Shown: positions 10,185 to 21,550, numbered from the stretch's first letter. The stretch: 64,000 nucleotides of DNA from Filobasidium wieringae (GCA_001600055.1 BCIV01000010.1:682001-746000); one strand, 5' to 3'. Translations and numbers: made by a program. The notes: a model not told the origin generated them from the sequence alone.

Positions 10185-11732
10185 CTACGTCCTCCGTTGA
10201 CGGACGTGACGGCGAAAGCGTCTCCTTCGGCGCTTCCGTTTGCCGGACTCCCCGACGATACGAAGCTTGACAAATAAGTCAAGGAGTTCGTCCATCGGGT
10301 CATCCTCGACCTGGACCGGTATCAACATAAGGAAAGAAGGTAGGTAGGTAAAGAGGTAGAGAGGTACTTACATCGACCTCCATCGGCTCCATCATCCCCT
10401 CGTCCTCGTCCTCATCGTCGATACGAAGCTTGACAAATAAGTCAAGGAGTTCGTCCATCGGGTCATCCTCGACCTGGACCGGTATCAAAATAAGGAAAGA
10501 AGGTAGGTAGGTAAAGAGGTAGAGAGGTACTTACATCGACCTCCATCGGCTCCATCATCCCCTCGTCTACCTCCTCCTCATCAACGACCGCGGCTGCCTG
10601 GACCTTGACCTGGACTGGTATCAGGAAAGAAGGTAGGTAGGTAAAGAGGTACTTACAGCGGCGTTCCCCTCGTCCTCGTCCTCCTCTTCAACGACCGCGG
10701 CTGCGTGGACCCCGAACTATACCGCATAACATAGGACCATTATAGACATAAGGAAAGAAGGTAGGTAGATAGGTAGGTAGAGAGGTACTTACAGCCGCGT
10801 TCCCCTCGTCGTCGTCCTCCTCATCGACAACCGCAGCTGCCTGGACCTCGCGTCAACGCTGAACCTTGGCCTGGACCGGTATCAGCATAAGGAAAGAACG
10901 TAGGTAAGTAGGTAGAGAGGTACCCACAACGACGTCGGTCTGGGTAGCCGACCGGATCAGAGCCCATGATCCAGTGCGCAGAGGCTCCCGAACCGGCTCC
11001 TGAATAGGGGTAACAAAACGACAACAACAACAATAACGACGCCGATAACAACAACAACGATCATCAGCACAAAGGAGAGAGAAACATAGGACATAGGTAC
11101 TCACAGCACGTCTGATGACGACGACGTTGGCCTGGGTCCCCGTCGACAGCATGACCGGTGCCTAAATAGGGGTACCAACGACAACAACACCAACGATGAC
11201 AACAACAACGACGACAACAACAACAACAACGACGACAACAACGATTATCAGTATAAGGATAGAGATCATATTGACATAAGGCATAGGCACTCACAGCAGG
11301 TTCGACGACGGCATCGTTGGTCCGGGTGCCAGTCGATGCCTGGGTGCCAGTCGATGGCATGACCGGCGCCTGTATAGGGGAAGCATCAACGACGACGACG
11401 ACAACGATAACGACGAAAACGATCAAACAATAACAACGATCATCAGCATCAAGGACAGGGATCACAGGGATCATATTGACATAGGACTAGGTACTCACCG
11501 CAGGTTCGACGACACTACCACTCGACAGCTTGACCGGCGCCTGTATAGGGGAAGCCACAACAATGATCAAATAGCAACAACAACAACGATCGCCATAGGT
11601 ACTCACGAGCAGGTCTGCGAGGATCATGTTGACCCCATGAAGGGCCAACAGGGTATAGCAACAGTCCCCAACGAAGTTAGGGACCATTGCAGCAAGAGTG
11701 AAGACAAGAGCAAGGATGACAAGAGCGAACAT
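10185..11732 (-). CDS. Modular exon-repeat protein with signal-like N-terminus and NLS-like tail
   Basis: I do not recognise a family. Minus strand, ten exons, all phase 0: 11607..11732, 11499..11540, 11295..11369, 11105..11161, 10928..10999, 10793..10840, 10657..10716, 10535..10609, 10372..10473, 10185..10310; 260 residues. Exon 1 is hydrophobic (MFALVILALVFTLAAM...), signal peptide or anchor. Exons 2-5 are variants of one unit starting APV or EPV and containing STGTQ. Exons 6-9 are acidic (AAAVV + DEEDDDEG; MMEPMEVD). Exon 10 repeats the first 18 codons of exon 9 exactly, then ends in GKRKRRRRRFRRHVRQRRT. Introns 1-4 share one sequence family and introns 5-9 another. Inference: secreted or effector-like protein built by exon-intron duplication. 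The exon set is from splice consensus only; skipping any internal exon keeps the frame. Confidence 0.68.
10311..10927 (-). repeat. Family II introns, near-identical copies
   Basis: Introns 10311-10371, 10474-10534, 10610-10656, 10717-10792 and 10841-10927 share a 5' end of GTAAGTACCTCT (GTGGGTACCTCT in the last), a middle of TACCTACCTTCTTTCCTTA and usually a 3' end of GATACCGGTCCAG. The 10311 and 10474 copies differ at a single base by eye. The 61-nt intron plus the 102-nt exon form a 163-bp unit duplicated at 10258 and 10421. Confidence 0.85.
11000..11606 (-). repeat. Family I introns with GTT/GTC triplet expansions
   Basis: Introns 11000-11104, 11162-11294, 11370-11498 and 11541-11606 start GTGAGTACCTA (GTGAGTGCCTA in one) and end in CCCCTATACAG, CCCCTATTTAG or CCCCTATTCAG. 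Their interiors carry runs of (GTT/GTC) triplets of differing length, which explains the 66-133 nt size range. Confidence 0.82.
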
Positions 11733-11863
11733 TGCGGTAGTGTGGTGATTGGTAAGTGTTGGTGGTGGTTAGTGGAGTGGTGGTTGGGAAGTGATTTGGT
11801 GGAAGTGGGTTAGTGAGTTTAGTATCAGTGAGAGAGTCGAAAGCTGGATTGAGAATTGATGGG

Positions 11864-11871
11864 TTTATATA
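11864..11871 (-). promoter_or_regulatory. TATA box of the modular-exon gene
   Basis: TATATAAA on the minus strand, about 135 nt upstream of the ATG at 11730-11732. It is followed by a CA-rich, G-poor leader typical of a transcribed 5' UTR. Confidence 0.55.
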
Positions 11872-12277
11872 TGTATCGATCATACCAAAGACTGACGGTC
11901 ACGGGATTTCACATTCTCGCTTAGAGCTGTGAGCTCGGAGCGTAGAGCCTGACATCTAAAAAAAATCATGCTATATCTCCCTCAATTGACTTCCAAAAAT
12001 CCCGCTTTTTCGAGAACCTGTTTCTCCGAAACAATGCGCAGAGCCCTATGGAATCAGAATTTTATTCCGACCTTGCATTGTGGTGCTATTAAGGATATCG
12101 ATAAAAACCAAATATCTGAGACACCACGCGAGTTCTCACAACATCTCGTAACGAATGCGGATGCAGGCGGAAACAAAGCATCACCTCGAACGGTATCATG
12201 ACGAGGACTTGTTGAGGATTCCTAGCTGAAGGCATCGTTTTACTCTCCACAAAGCGACATCGGCTCGAATCGGCTCG
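11872..12277. other. Intergenic between modular-exon gene and UVRAG-like gene
   Basis: About 400 bp between divergent genes. One short plus-strand open frame (11968-12201) has no supporting feature. Presumed promoters only. Confidence 0.45.
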
Positions 12278-15200
12278 ATGGCTCATGCTGGTGGGTCCGA
12301 CTCTCAATCGATACGGCCAAGGACCAGGCATATCTGCACGATCAGGATCCATAATCTCGATATTCATGCTAGCAACAACCAAGACCAACCGGCTGCTCTT
12401 CATTTGGAACGGGACGAATCGCAGCCTAGGAAGAATCCCCGAAGCAATGGTCATCCAAGTGGACTCCGAAACGTCAGAGAGACAGAGGAAGAAGAACAAA
12501 GCAAGCTCGGTTCGAGCTTGTCATCGGAAGAACCTCCAATCCGTTCTCATCAGGCAACCAGACCAGGTCGATCCATCTCCACCGCTTCTTCATCCAACTC
12601 GATTCCTACTATCACACGGACATTACCCAGGAGATCTTCTAGCAACGAAACGATAACGAATTCGAGACAGACAAGACCAGGGCTGTCTCATGGACGAAGT
12701 CGAAGTCGATTGATCGTTCCTCGACCTACCATCCTTTTCTCCCAAACCAACAACGAGTCAGGAGCAGGATCGTCCCAGCCTATCTCTCCAACAACGCCTT
12801 CCTTCATACCTCAATCGAAACTCGTGGAAAAGAGTCTAAACTCTCTATCTTCTTCTCCCGGGAAACTAGCATCGGATCCATCCATCCCCTGTTCGAACCC
12901 TACAAAGAGAACAAGATCAACATCCGTCTCTTCCCTCCGTTCCTCTCAACCCATACATTCGTCAAAGTTTCCTCAACACAACCATCAAGGAAGAAGAGAA
13001 AGGGCTTCGACGATCGTCTCTCAGTATAGCATCGATACATCTGGACATCTCACTATAACGGATGAACTAGGATTCGAGAAGTATGAGATTGCGGAGGATG
13101 AAAGGGAAGAGCTGGGATTGGGGTTGACTAGGAAAGAGAGGGGGTTGGGAAGGAGTTTCATCACGTTGAGTTTGATTGGGGACTTGAAGAGACTCAGGAG
13201 CAAGGCAGAAGGAAGAATCGGACAAGGGCAAGTCGGCGATCCTGAACGGGAAGAAAACCCCCGATCCTCCGTTGAGTGGCAGTCATCGATCAAACGATCG
13301 GAGGGATCGAACGTGCCCTCTTCGAGATTAGCAAGATCGAATTCTAATCCAGGGAAACCTAGCGGATCTCGGTCTACTCATAAAGATCCTTCCAGCTCTT
13401 CAACGATCACCCCGGATTCGAGAGCTAGACGAAGTTTATCTACCAACACAAGACTTGATGAAAACAAGCTCAGCTCACCAGGCAATTCTCCAAAAATAAC
13501 CAGATTCATGGACACTTCCTCCGTTGTTCTGGAAGGGATGAAGTCGACCTCACCATCCTCTCATTCAGAACCCGAATCCTCCGGTCTCGTCCCCTTCTAC
13601 ATTTCCCACATCCACCGTAAATCGCTCTACCCGACTTTCACTGGGATTCAGATCAAGAGTGATTATGCCCCTTGGGCTGAGGAGGGGGAGTCGGATGAAA
13701 GTGGATACGAGACGTTTATGGAAGGATGGGTCGAGAGTGAGGATGGACTGTGGGAAAGGTTAGATGGGTTTGGGGGGATTGTGGATTTGAGAAACGTTAG
13801 GGAGGTCGAGGAGGAGGTGAGTCGTCGTTCAGGTTGGGTCTTGGGGACACAGGTTGATTAATCGAACTTCGGGAATGGAAACAGCTCCTCGAAGGTTTAC
13901 CTAAGAACACGGTGATCTTTCAATTCAACCAAGATCCGACAAAATCTTATTACCTCCCTTCGCCGCACGCCGCTCCCTTGCCTCGTTCCGCTCCTCGAAA
14001 GGATGTACGGACGATAGTCGAACGTAGCCTGAGGGAAACGAAGATGCAGAAATCCCTCGACTTGGAAGGTTTGGAGAGGTTGATCGGGGTCAGTAGGATC
14101 GTCAAGGAGGCTGAAGCGGAGGTAGGGTGGATTGGGAAGAGATTCGATGAGCGGTTGAGGGCGGAAGGAAAGGTGGACGAGATGGTTGGTTTGGTCCGAA
14201 AGGGTTGGGTCAGTCGTGCTAGAAGCTGATACGGACGAGGACGATAGGCTCGACTCGTAAGACAGATGGAAACCGCTCGGTCGGGTCTGGCAAGACAAAC
14301 CGAAAACCTTCGTCAGCGTAATATCACCGGTAAGTCTGTCGGTATCTCCTTCTACCGCTGTTGGACCCTGATTGAAAACTGCACGGGTTCTTAGCACGGG
14401 GAAGATTGAACGATCAACGTAAACGTCTGGCTGAAAGGAGAGAACAGTTGACCCGAGCTAGACCTGGTTTAGACGATTTACAAGGGGAGATTGACTCTTT
14501 ACAATCTCAAGTTCATTCCACTCAGTCAGTTCCCGTTCACTCGAGATCACTCGCGATCTTACTCACAACCTACATTCTTCTTCTCGTAGGACTTCCCGGT
14601 ACTCCCTTGCCCCTCGTACCAATCAGCTCCGTTCCGACCTGACCAACACCCTCGATCGAATCTTCCCCATCGAGCCACTCGACCCTTCCAGTCTTCTCTA
14701 TACCATCCTCTCCATCCCCCTACCCATCCCCCTCGGCCCTACCTCTCCTGTTCCCCCTTCCTCCCTTTCCCCCCCGTCTCTTTCCGGAGGGATCAAGGTG
14801 GATGAGGAGACCAACGCCAGCGCTCTCGGGATGACCGTCCTTTTATTGAAGACGCTGGAGAGGATTTGGATGGAAGATATGGGGGAAGAGGGGGGATTAG
14901 TCTATCCGCTCACTTATGTGGGGAGTAGGAGTTTGGTCAGGGACAATATCAGTGTGATTACCGGGCCTAGGAGGTGAGTCTTCGAGTCATCGATCATGCC
15001 CGGTAAGGAGGATTAAGAGAAAAGGATAGAATAAACTGATCGTTCTGTTTCGTTGTCGCGGCTCACGTAGTTTCCCACTATACGCAAAAGGAGTAGAAAG
15101 GTATCGATATGAATACGCCGTGTTCCTCTTGAATAAGAATATCGAGCTCGTACGTCCCTCTCCATATCCGTCCTCTCCCGTTCCTCTTTCCCTCTATTCG

Positions 15201-15838
15201 TTTCCTATATTGATGATTGAGAGGTAGTATCAAGCTGACTCCTTCCTCTATCTCTTCATGTCTCTCTCTATGCGCCACTCAAATGACTCAACGAACGTCT
15301 GGATGATTGCAACGAATCAACAAACCAAACGAACGGATTACCGAATCAACTGAACGAACCGAACGGCAGATGATGATCTCAGCCTCTATCAAGATCCAAG
15401 ATCCTAGACATACGTTGCCTAATTTGAAGACGTTAATCTTGACATTGGCCAGTCGAGGACTTGCTAGTCTTGGTCCGGGTGCGGATTTGGGTCACGCTCA
15501 CAGTCACGGCCACGGCAACGGTCACGGTCACGGTTCAGGTTTGGGACGTGGAGGAGTGCTCGGACAAGCCCAAGGCGGGAAGAAAGCGGGTGGGGTCAGG
15601 GAGTTGGGGTCGGACGTGGAAGGGTCAGTATCTGATTAAACGTCTCGAAAGTTGCGGAGGGACTGATCTGTCTGCTCTTTACTAAAATAGTCCAAGTGGA
15701 TCGGGTGATAAACCGTATACCTTCCCTTCGACCCCGATCGAAAGCTCAGTCTCGCGATCTGGGGTGAAGGAATTGACGAGGACGGGTTCGGAGAGGAGTG
15801 TCAGTGTGGCTAGTCTTGTTGCGCTTACTGGGGGATGA
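12278..15838 (+). CDS. UVRAG/Vps38-like subunit of a PI3-kinase complex
   Basis: Eight exons: 12278..13816, 13885..14208, 14266..14329, 14395..14524, 14590..14973, 15071..15149, 15370..15623, 15691..15838; 973 residues. The N-terminal 400 residues are Ser/Arg-rich and disordered. A C2-like segment follows (GLVPFYISHIHRKSLYPTF, about 445-465), then coiled coil (METARSGLARQTENLRQR, RLNDQRKRLAERREQL). The C-terminal UVRAG/Atg14 domain has IFPIEPLDPSSLLYTI, LTYVGSRSLVRDNI, FPLYAKGVERYRYEYAVFLL and RHTLPNLKTLIL. The C2-like part and the Pro-Leu-Tyr...Phe-Leu-Leu-Asn-Lys block favour UVRAG/Vps38 (endosomal Vps34 complex II) over Atg14. A His-rich insert (GHAHSHGHGNGHGHGSG) sits near residues 880-897. 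The 220-nt intron before exon 7 is long and could hide a small exon. Confidence 0.82.
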
Positions 15839-16481
15839 AAGGGGATTTACGAGACGAATGAGAGGAACGAGGAAAGGCAGTTGTAGTCGATTCAATGGTT
15901 AGTAAACGTCCGGTGAGACAAGGTCGAAAGGGATGAACAGCAGCGTACGAAATGCAACCAGTCATGCCAGTCACGAGCTCTACAAACGTATAAGATATGG
16001 CAGCGCAACAGAGGGAACGGCTTAAATCTTGAAACGATAATGTCCTTTGACGGATGCGATATTAATCCTATGATGACAAGCCGGCGTAGAGAGTGATGAC
16101 CGTTTACTGCACTATAACGATCAGAATTTATCTTGGAGTGGCTTAAAGCTAGAACGTTTACTCAGTTATTCGACACCTGAACTATCGTGGTATTATTACT
16201 ACTGTCACCGTTCATGTTGCATGTTCCAAGCACGCTACTCTGATCCCGTCAGAAGCTTATCACGTGACCGGATTTGACACTGAGATCACCAATATTATAC
16301 TCTGAGAACACAGGTCGAACAGACGAGGCATCCAACTATACCAAGCACCGCAGTCCGTTTGGCGTAGGGGGTCGACAGATCGATAGAGATCATAGAGACA
16401 GAAACACGAGTCATATTCTTCTTGGTCCATAGCACCGATTGGACCCTTGTTTTGCTTTCCTTTCGATTCCATTTGCTTTCT
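15839..16481. other. Convergent intergenic region
   Basis: 643 bp between the 3' ends of the UVRAG-like and enoyl-CoA isomerase genes. It should hold both terminators. No gene or repeat seen. Confidence 0.5.
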
Positions 16482-17661
16482 TTACAATTTGGCAGACAAC
16501 TTCTCGTTTCCCTTGACACGATCGAAGAACGCTTTGGCGGCGATATGAGGCATCGATGGACCGTCCTTTCTTTGCGCGGATTGAATCGCATCGTAATAGA
16601 GTTCTTCCTGATCATCCACAAATGGCAAGCGACGGTAGGGGCGGGGGTGTCAGGAACCGATCCGTTCGTGGTGAAAGTAGAGGGGAATCAGAGAAAGACG
16701 AACCTTGATAGCTCCCCAAGGACCTTGAGCACTCTTCTTCCCGATCTCCTCTGCGAATTTCAACCCCTTTTCTCTCAATTCGGAACTGGGGATGATCTGG
16801 TCTACCACCCCCACTGCGCGCAATTCAGGTGCAGTGAAGCGTTTCCCCAAGGATACTTCGCGGAGTACGGTAGGCGTTGGGAGTTTGTGCTTAAGGACCG
16901 AGCCGAAGAAAGGTGGGAAGGGGGCTCCGAAGTCGATCTGCGAGGGTACAAGGGGATTCGAGTAGGTTGAGATATGAATAAAGGTGAATGATTTCGATCG
17001 GGAAAGGAATGGGCGTACCTCGTTCATACAGCACCAAGCTTTCCCATCCGTCATCAGTCGATAATCACAGCATAAAGCTAGCATGAATCCTCCTGCGAAC
17101 GCTAAATTCCATACCATCGAGGATTCATCTACATCATCATCATCCAGAGCTAGAAGTCAATGAACTTACCATGCCCATTGATCAAGGCGATGGTGACCAA
17201 AGGGAAAGTCAACAACCGCTTCATCACAGGTGAGAACACCTCTATTTTACGCCAAACCAGTCCATTCAGCAAATGCCCATTTCCTTCCTTTTCCGATTCG
17301 TAAGAGGGCGACGAACCTGGATGGAAGTTGGGGTTCTTCAAGCTGTTCTCAAAGTCTAGACCGTTGGAGAAAAACTTGGGGGAAGAGGAGGTTATGATCA
17401 AAGATCCGCCTTTACGGTTCTTGTCAAATAATGATTCCCATTTATCTGTTCAGTGATTTAGGACCAGGTCAGATCACATTGTTTTGTTGACTGAGAGTAG
17501 GAGCTTTACTCACTCCCAGATCTCCATTCTAGTTCGACCTTGTCTAACAATTCGTTCAATTGGCCCAACAACTTATCGGTGAGCCGGTTATCAGGGGGGC
17601 TCGTCAAGGTTATCTGCCATGTCGTATCTGAGGGCCGAGACAGTTCCAGTAGATTAGACAT
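16482..17661 (-). CDS. Peroxisomal enoyl-CoA hydratase/isomerase family protein
   Basis: Minus strand, six exons: 17514..17661, 17317..17445, 17170..17241, 17019..17101, 16704..16937, 16482..16607; 263 residues, normal for a single-domain crotonase. The crotonase fold is visible: WQITLTSPPDNRLT at the N-terminus, SLIITSSSPKFFSNGLDFEN (oxyanion-hole strand), INGHAFAGGFMLALCCDYRL, and CCMNEIDFGAPFPPFF where the catalytic acidic residue of isomerases lies. The C-terminus is SAKL, and terminal AKL is an accepted PTS1. It is therefore likely a peroxisomal delta3,delta2-enoyl-CoA isomerase or related hydratase used in beta-oxidation of unsaturated fatty acids. Which reaction it carries out cannot be fixed from motifs alone. 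Confidence 0.87.
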
Positions 17662-18400
17662 TGTATGAATTTGTAGAGAGAAACGGGTTGATCTTGTTGG
17701 ACAGAAAAGGGAGAGAGGTCGTTATAGATCGGGTTCAAGTATACCATCAAGCATCAAGTTGTTCCGGATGCCAAGGTCGATTTACTACCGGTTATCATGG
17801 CGGATGGTAAGCGAAATAACGCATAATTAGTCATGTGTTATCGCATCTGGCTATCTTTCGGACGGGACCAGCATATCTAGCATGTCGCATCCTGATATAT
17901 TGCGACCATCCTGGAGGCTCAACCAAGAAGGACTAAGGAGCTGATCAGGGTTTTGAGTGTTTGTCATTACGAGTTGATTTTGTGAATGGCCTCGCCCTCT
18001 GGGGTAAGATATGTTCATAAATTAGGAACTTTGAGCAGCATGGATCAAGAAAAGCTTGAAATACCGCTAAAGTATGACGATTCCCTGGCCGATGATGACT
18101 CGGTTAATCGTTCATTCCGACGATCTTGATCAGCTTATGCAGCTTACAAAGCTTACAACGTTTATGACACTACTACTACATCGAACGTGAAACGTAAAAT
18201 CTATGCCACTCTACGCGCAGTTCATGACGTGTTTCACTTGAGCTCAGATCTTTCGTTGACCCGCTACGCATACCCAAAGATTTCCGAAGACCGAGCCTCT
18301 CATCTGCTCGAACGTTCAACCTCGAGGCTCCTTCAGCCTGAATAACGCCCTTTACACATTGGCAACGGACAAAACAGAACTTCGAAAACTGCTTTCGAAT
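17662..18400. promoter_or_regulatory. Divergent promoter, enoyl-CoA isomerase / ACL4
   Basis: 739 bp between divergent starts. No clear TATA. The ACL4 side ends with a CT-rich leader. Nothing coding recognised. Confidence 0.45.
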
Positions 18401-19926
18401 ATGGGCAAAACAAAAGGATCCAAATCTAAAGGCTCGAAACCTACTCCCAAACCCGTTGTACCAAAACCTTCCGCGGAAGAACTTATATGTAAGTTGTTCT
18501 TGTCGTTTTACGTGCTACCTCAGTATCCATGTATCAGCAAGCTCACCTACTGTCACTGCATATCATTCTTTTCCGTTAGCTCAAGCATATGCATACTTGG
18601 CGCAATCAAACTTTGAACAGGCTATCAACTGTCTAGCACTAGCTCTGGACACGAATCCTAGTAATGTAGAAGCTAGAGAGGTTTTGGGGATCGCAGAGAT
18701 CGATGGTGGGGATGTAGAAAAAGGCCGAGAGGTAAGAGATTACTTCTGCCCATATGAATTCCCTAATTCCCGTTGTCATCAACAAACTGACGTGAGCGTT
18801 TTTCCCCTTGAAAATAGCATCTCCTTCAATTACTTCCTCCCAAAGTCCTAAATCCTACACCTTCTACTTACCTATACCTCGCTCAAACTGCCCCAACACC
18901 TCAAGAAGCTCTTACGCTTTATCAATCTGCCGTAACTCTGTTAGAGAGCAAGATCGGTTCGATGGCGGATGACGTTCCTGTACAAGACATGACTGACGAA
19001 GGAGAAGGGGAGATGGCAGAGACGAAAGCAGAGGTGGTCAAGGAGTGTATCACTGCGATTGTTGCGATGATCGAAATCTGGATGTCTGATCTCTGGTAAG
19101 CTCTCTACGCGATTCGGTTCTTCACTCGGAACGCTCGATTCACTAAGGATGATTGATGATACAGTTTCGAACCCAACGCTTCCTCCGAATGTGATACCCT
19201 GATCTCACGGGCGCTACAACTAGATAGCCAAGATGTCGATGCCCTCCTCACCCAATCGAGCATCTTGATGTCACAATCCAAGCCAGAAGAGGCTAAATCC
19301 GTCATCCTTCATATCTCGACTTTGGTACTGGACGTTATCGATCGGATAGAAAAGGCAGAAGATGAAGGGGAAGCCGCTCTTGAGAACTCGGGATCGATGG
19401 ATCAAGGGATGGACCTCGTCGGACGAGACCTGTTACCGCCCATTCCTACAAGACATCTCTTGACTCGACTTTTACTGGAACATCATCTCTACGTACCGGC
19501 ATTGAGGGTGAACGATTCGGTCCGAAGGGAAGACGAGTTGGAGGTTGAAGGCTGTTACTTGGAAGGTTGGGCGTGGTTCTGTCGAGGAGAGGCTATCGAA
19601 GCTGGAGAAGACGGGGTCAGTGAACAGAGATTGGAGGGTGAAGACGAGTTGCCTACAAAGGTGGAATGCTGGACCGAAGCTCTCAGTAGTTTCTTAGAAT
19701 GCGCATCGGTGAGTCCATCAAGTTTTCCTCTACTAGGGCGAATGTTCGCTGAGGAGACCATACTATTTGATAGCTACACGAATCGCAAGACCATCCCGAC
19801 GAAGGTATTCTGGCACACGTCAAGGAGTTGACCACGCAATTGGAGCAAGCTGGGATCGTGGTGGAAGTGGACGAGGAGGACGCGCAGATGCAAGGGGGTG
19901 CAGAGGGGGATGTGGAAATGGCTTAG
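18401..19926 (+). CDS. ACL4: TPR protein, Acl4-like assembly chaperone of ribosomal protein uL4
   Basis: Five exons: 18401..18488, 18580..18731, 18818..19095, 19165..19708, 19774..19926; 404 residues. A Lys/Ser-rich head (MGKTKGSKSKGSKPTPKP) precedes tetratricopeptide repeats: AYAYLAQSNFEQAINCLALA, then TYLYLAQTAPTPQEALTLYQ. Next come the family-typical CFEPNASSECDTLISRALQ and DVDALLTQSSILMSQSKPEEA, then PPIPTRHLLTRLLLEHHLY. The acidic C-terminus (VVEVDEEDAQMQGGAEGD) fits chaperoning of a basic ribosomal protein. The order matches Acl4, which escorts uL4 (Rpl4) to pre-60S particles. The alternative is a generic TPR protein. The ATG is chosen because the upstream in-frame extension has no ATG. 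Confidence 0.78.
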
Positions 19927-20185
19927 ATGTAGATTTCGATTTGCGTTGTATGGAAGAACCACTAGCCGATTTAGAGGCTGGAAAGAGCGAGTGTCTCTTC
20001 TACTATTTTGGACATCGTCTTTGTTAGTTACATCAATCGTATAACCGAGCTGACGGAGGTGGCTCTGACTCGAAGGCCCAATATCGAACGGGAAACCCGA
20101 CTCTCCACGATGCCTCGTTCCAAATTGCTAAAGACACTAGCTATCGTCAAGGACAGTTCTCCTACTACAATCGTATCTGCAAATC

Positions 20186-20741
20186 ATGACGGAACATCAC
20201 ACCTGGCACAAAGAACAATATTTCATCTCGACGGACCCGACCTTGCTCGACCTGGAATCCATAAACGAAGCATTCGACTCGGATCAATGTTACTGGGCTC
20301 ATCGGTATGATCTCGAAACCCTCAAGCAATTGTTGTTCAACTCGTTGTGTTTCGGCGTCTATTTACAAGAGGATGGTCAAGGTAAACCGCCAGGTTACGA
20401 AATGTAATACGATAGCTGACTTTCATACATCTGACACAGCTCGACCGAAACAGATTGGACTAGGTCGAATGATAACGGACCGTATAACGTTTGCCTACCT
20501 GACGGATCTATACATCCTCCCCGCCTATTCCGGACGAGGTCTAGGATCGTGGTTGATAACGGTCATCACGGAACTCCTCACCACCTGGCCGGAATGCAGG
20601 AGGCTGATGTTCCTCACGAACGACAAGGGCAAATCGTTCTACGAAAAGATCGAAAAGGCTTCACTGAAGGAGCTGGAGTTTGGGAAAGCTGGATTGGTGG
20701 TGATGGGTAGGAGTTATGCGGGGGCTTTCGCCCCGGTCTAG
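20186..20741 (+). CDS. GNAT-family N-acetyltransferase
   Basis: Two exons, 20186..20381 and 20440..20741; 165 residues, a usual size for a stand-alone GNAT domain. The acetyl-CoA motif A is clear: FAYLTDLYILPAYSGRGLGS, with the pyrophosphate-binding Arg-Gly-x-Gly loop. Motif B follows (RLMFLTNDKGKSFYEKIEKA). The substrate is unknown; many fungal genes of this type remain uncharacterised. It lies 259 bp behind ACL4 on the same strand with no sign of co-regulation. Confidence 0.83.
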
Positions 20742-21550
20742 CTGTTGTAGCCCGTCATGAAGCTATTCGATCGTTGCGAGCTGGAGGGGGAGTCGGTAGA
20801 TCGCAGCGACAGCGATCGTCGGAACTCGACCTCGAGCAGTCCAGTCCTAGATGGAAGGATCTTTGTCCGCATGTTCACGTGAGCAAGCGTGACTGAAGCA
20901 CCAGCCGATATCGGGATCACGAGCCAGATCTACTACGTAGGACAAGTCGAATCGCAAGCAAGGCTCTGAAGAAGAATTCAAACTGGGGAGGAGAGTGAGC
21001 GGGATCCTTCCCGGCTGAACGCCGTCGCAAATTATCGAGCCTTACTGGTGGCAGTCGAGATTTGTACTCGTTGCCAGCATCGATAGTTCAGGGAACAGGA
21101 TACCGCTTGGAGAGGAATTGAGACGTCGACACGGAGGGATGCCATTCACAAGATCTCGCTCTAGAACATTCATCCTCGCCATCTCTCGTCGTATTGGGGA
21201 TGAGACCGGCGGAGAAAGTCTTGGCAGAACGAGTTCATGGACCTCTGCATGAGGGGTGATGGATCGTCGATCATTTCGAAAGAAGGAACGGTCAGCAGTT
21301 CCTCCTCACACCCTCTCACGAACCACGACGAGTACATGTGCCAATGCCAGAGAGGTATGCACCGGTAAGTCGAAACCCTGTTCGGTAGACGCGCCAGTGT
21401 CCTTCCTTTCTACCAATCCACATTCAGTGATCGATCCGTCAACAGCGATCCAACAGACAGCCCGCTGTCGAGAAGATCGCCGGACATGCACGACTGGCCG
21501 ACCCGATCCGACGGACAAGCTCTTCATCGTGCCAAGTGAGAGACAAACGG

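Noticed and set aside
9890..10303. Minus-strand open frame shifted by one from the last modular exon (RESTRTYRNEDP repeats)
   Set aside because: Reaching it needs a frame change; the phase-0 splice from exon 9 enters the other frame, which gives the basic tail. Kept only as a possible alternative.
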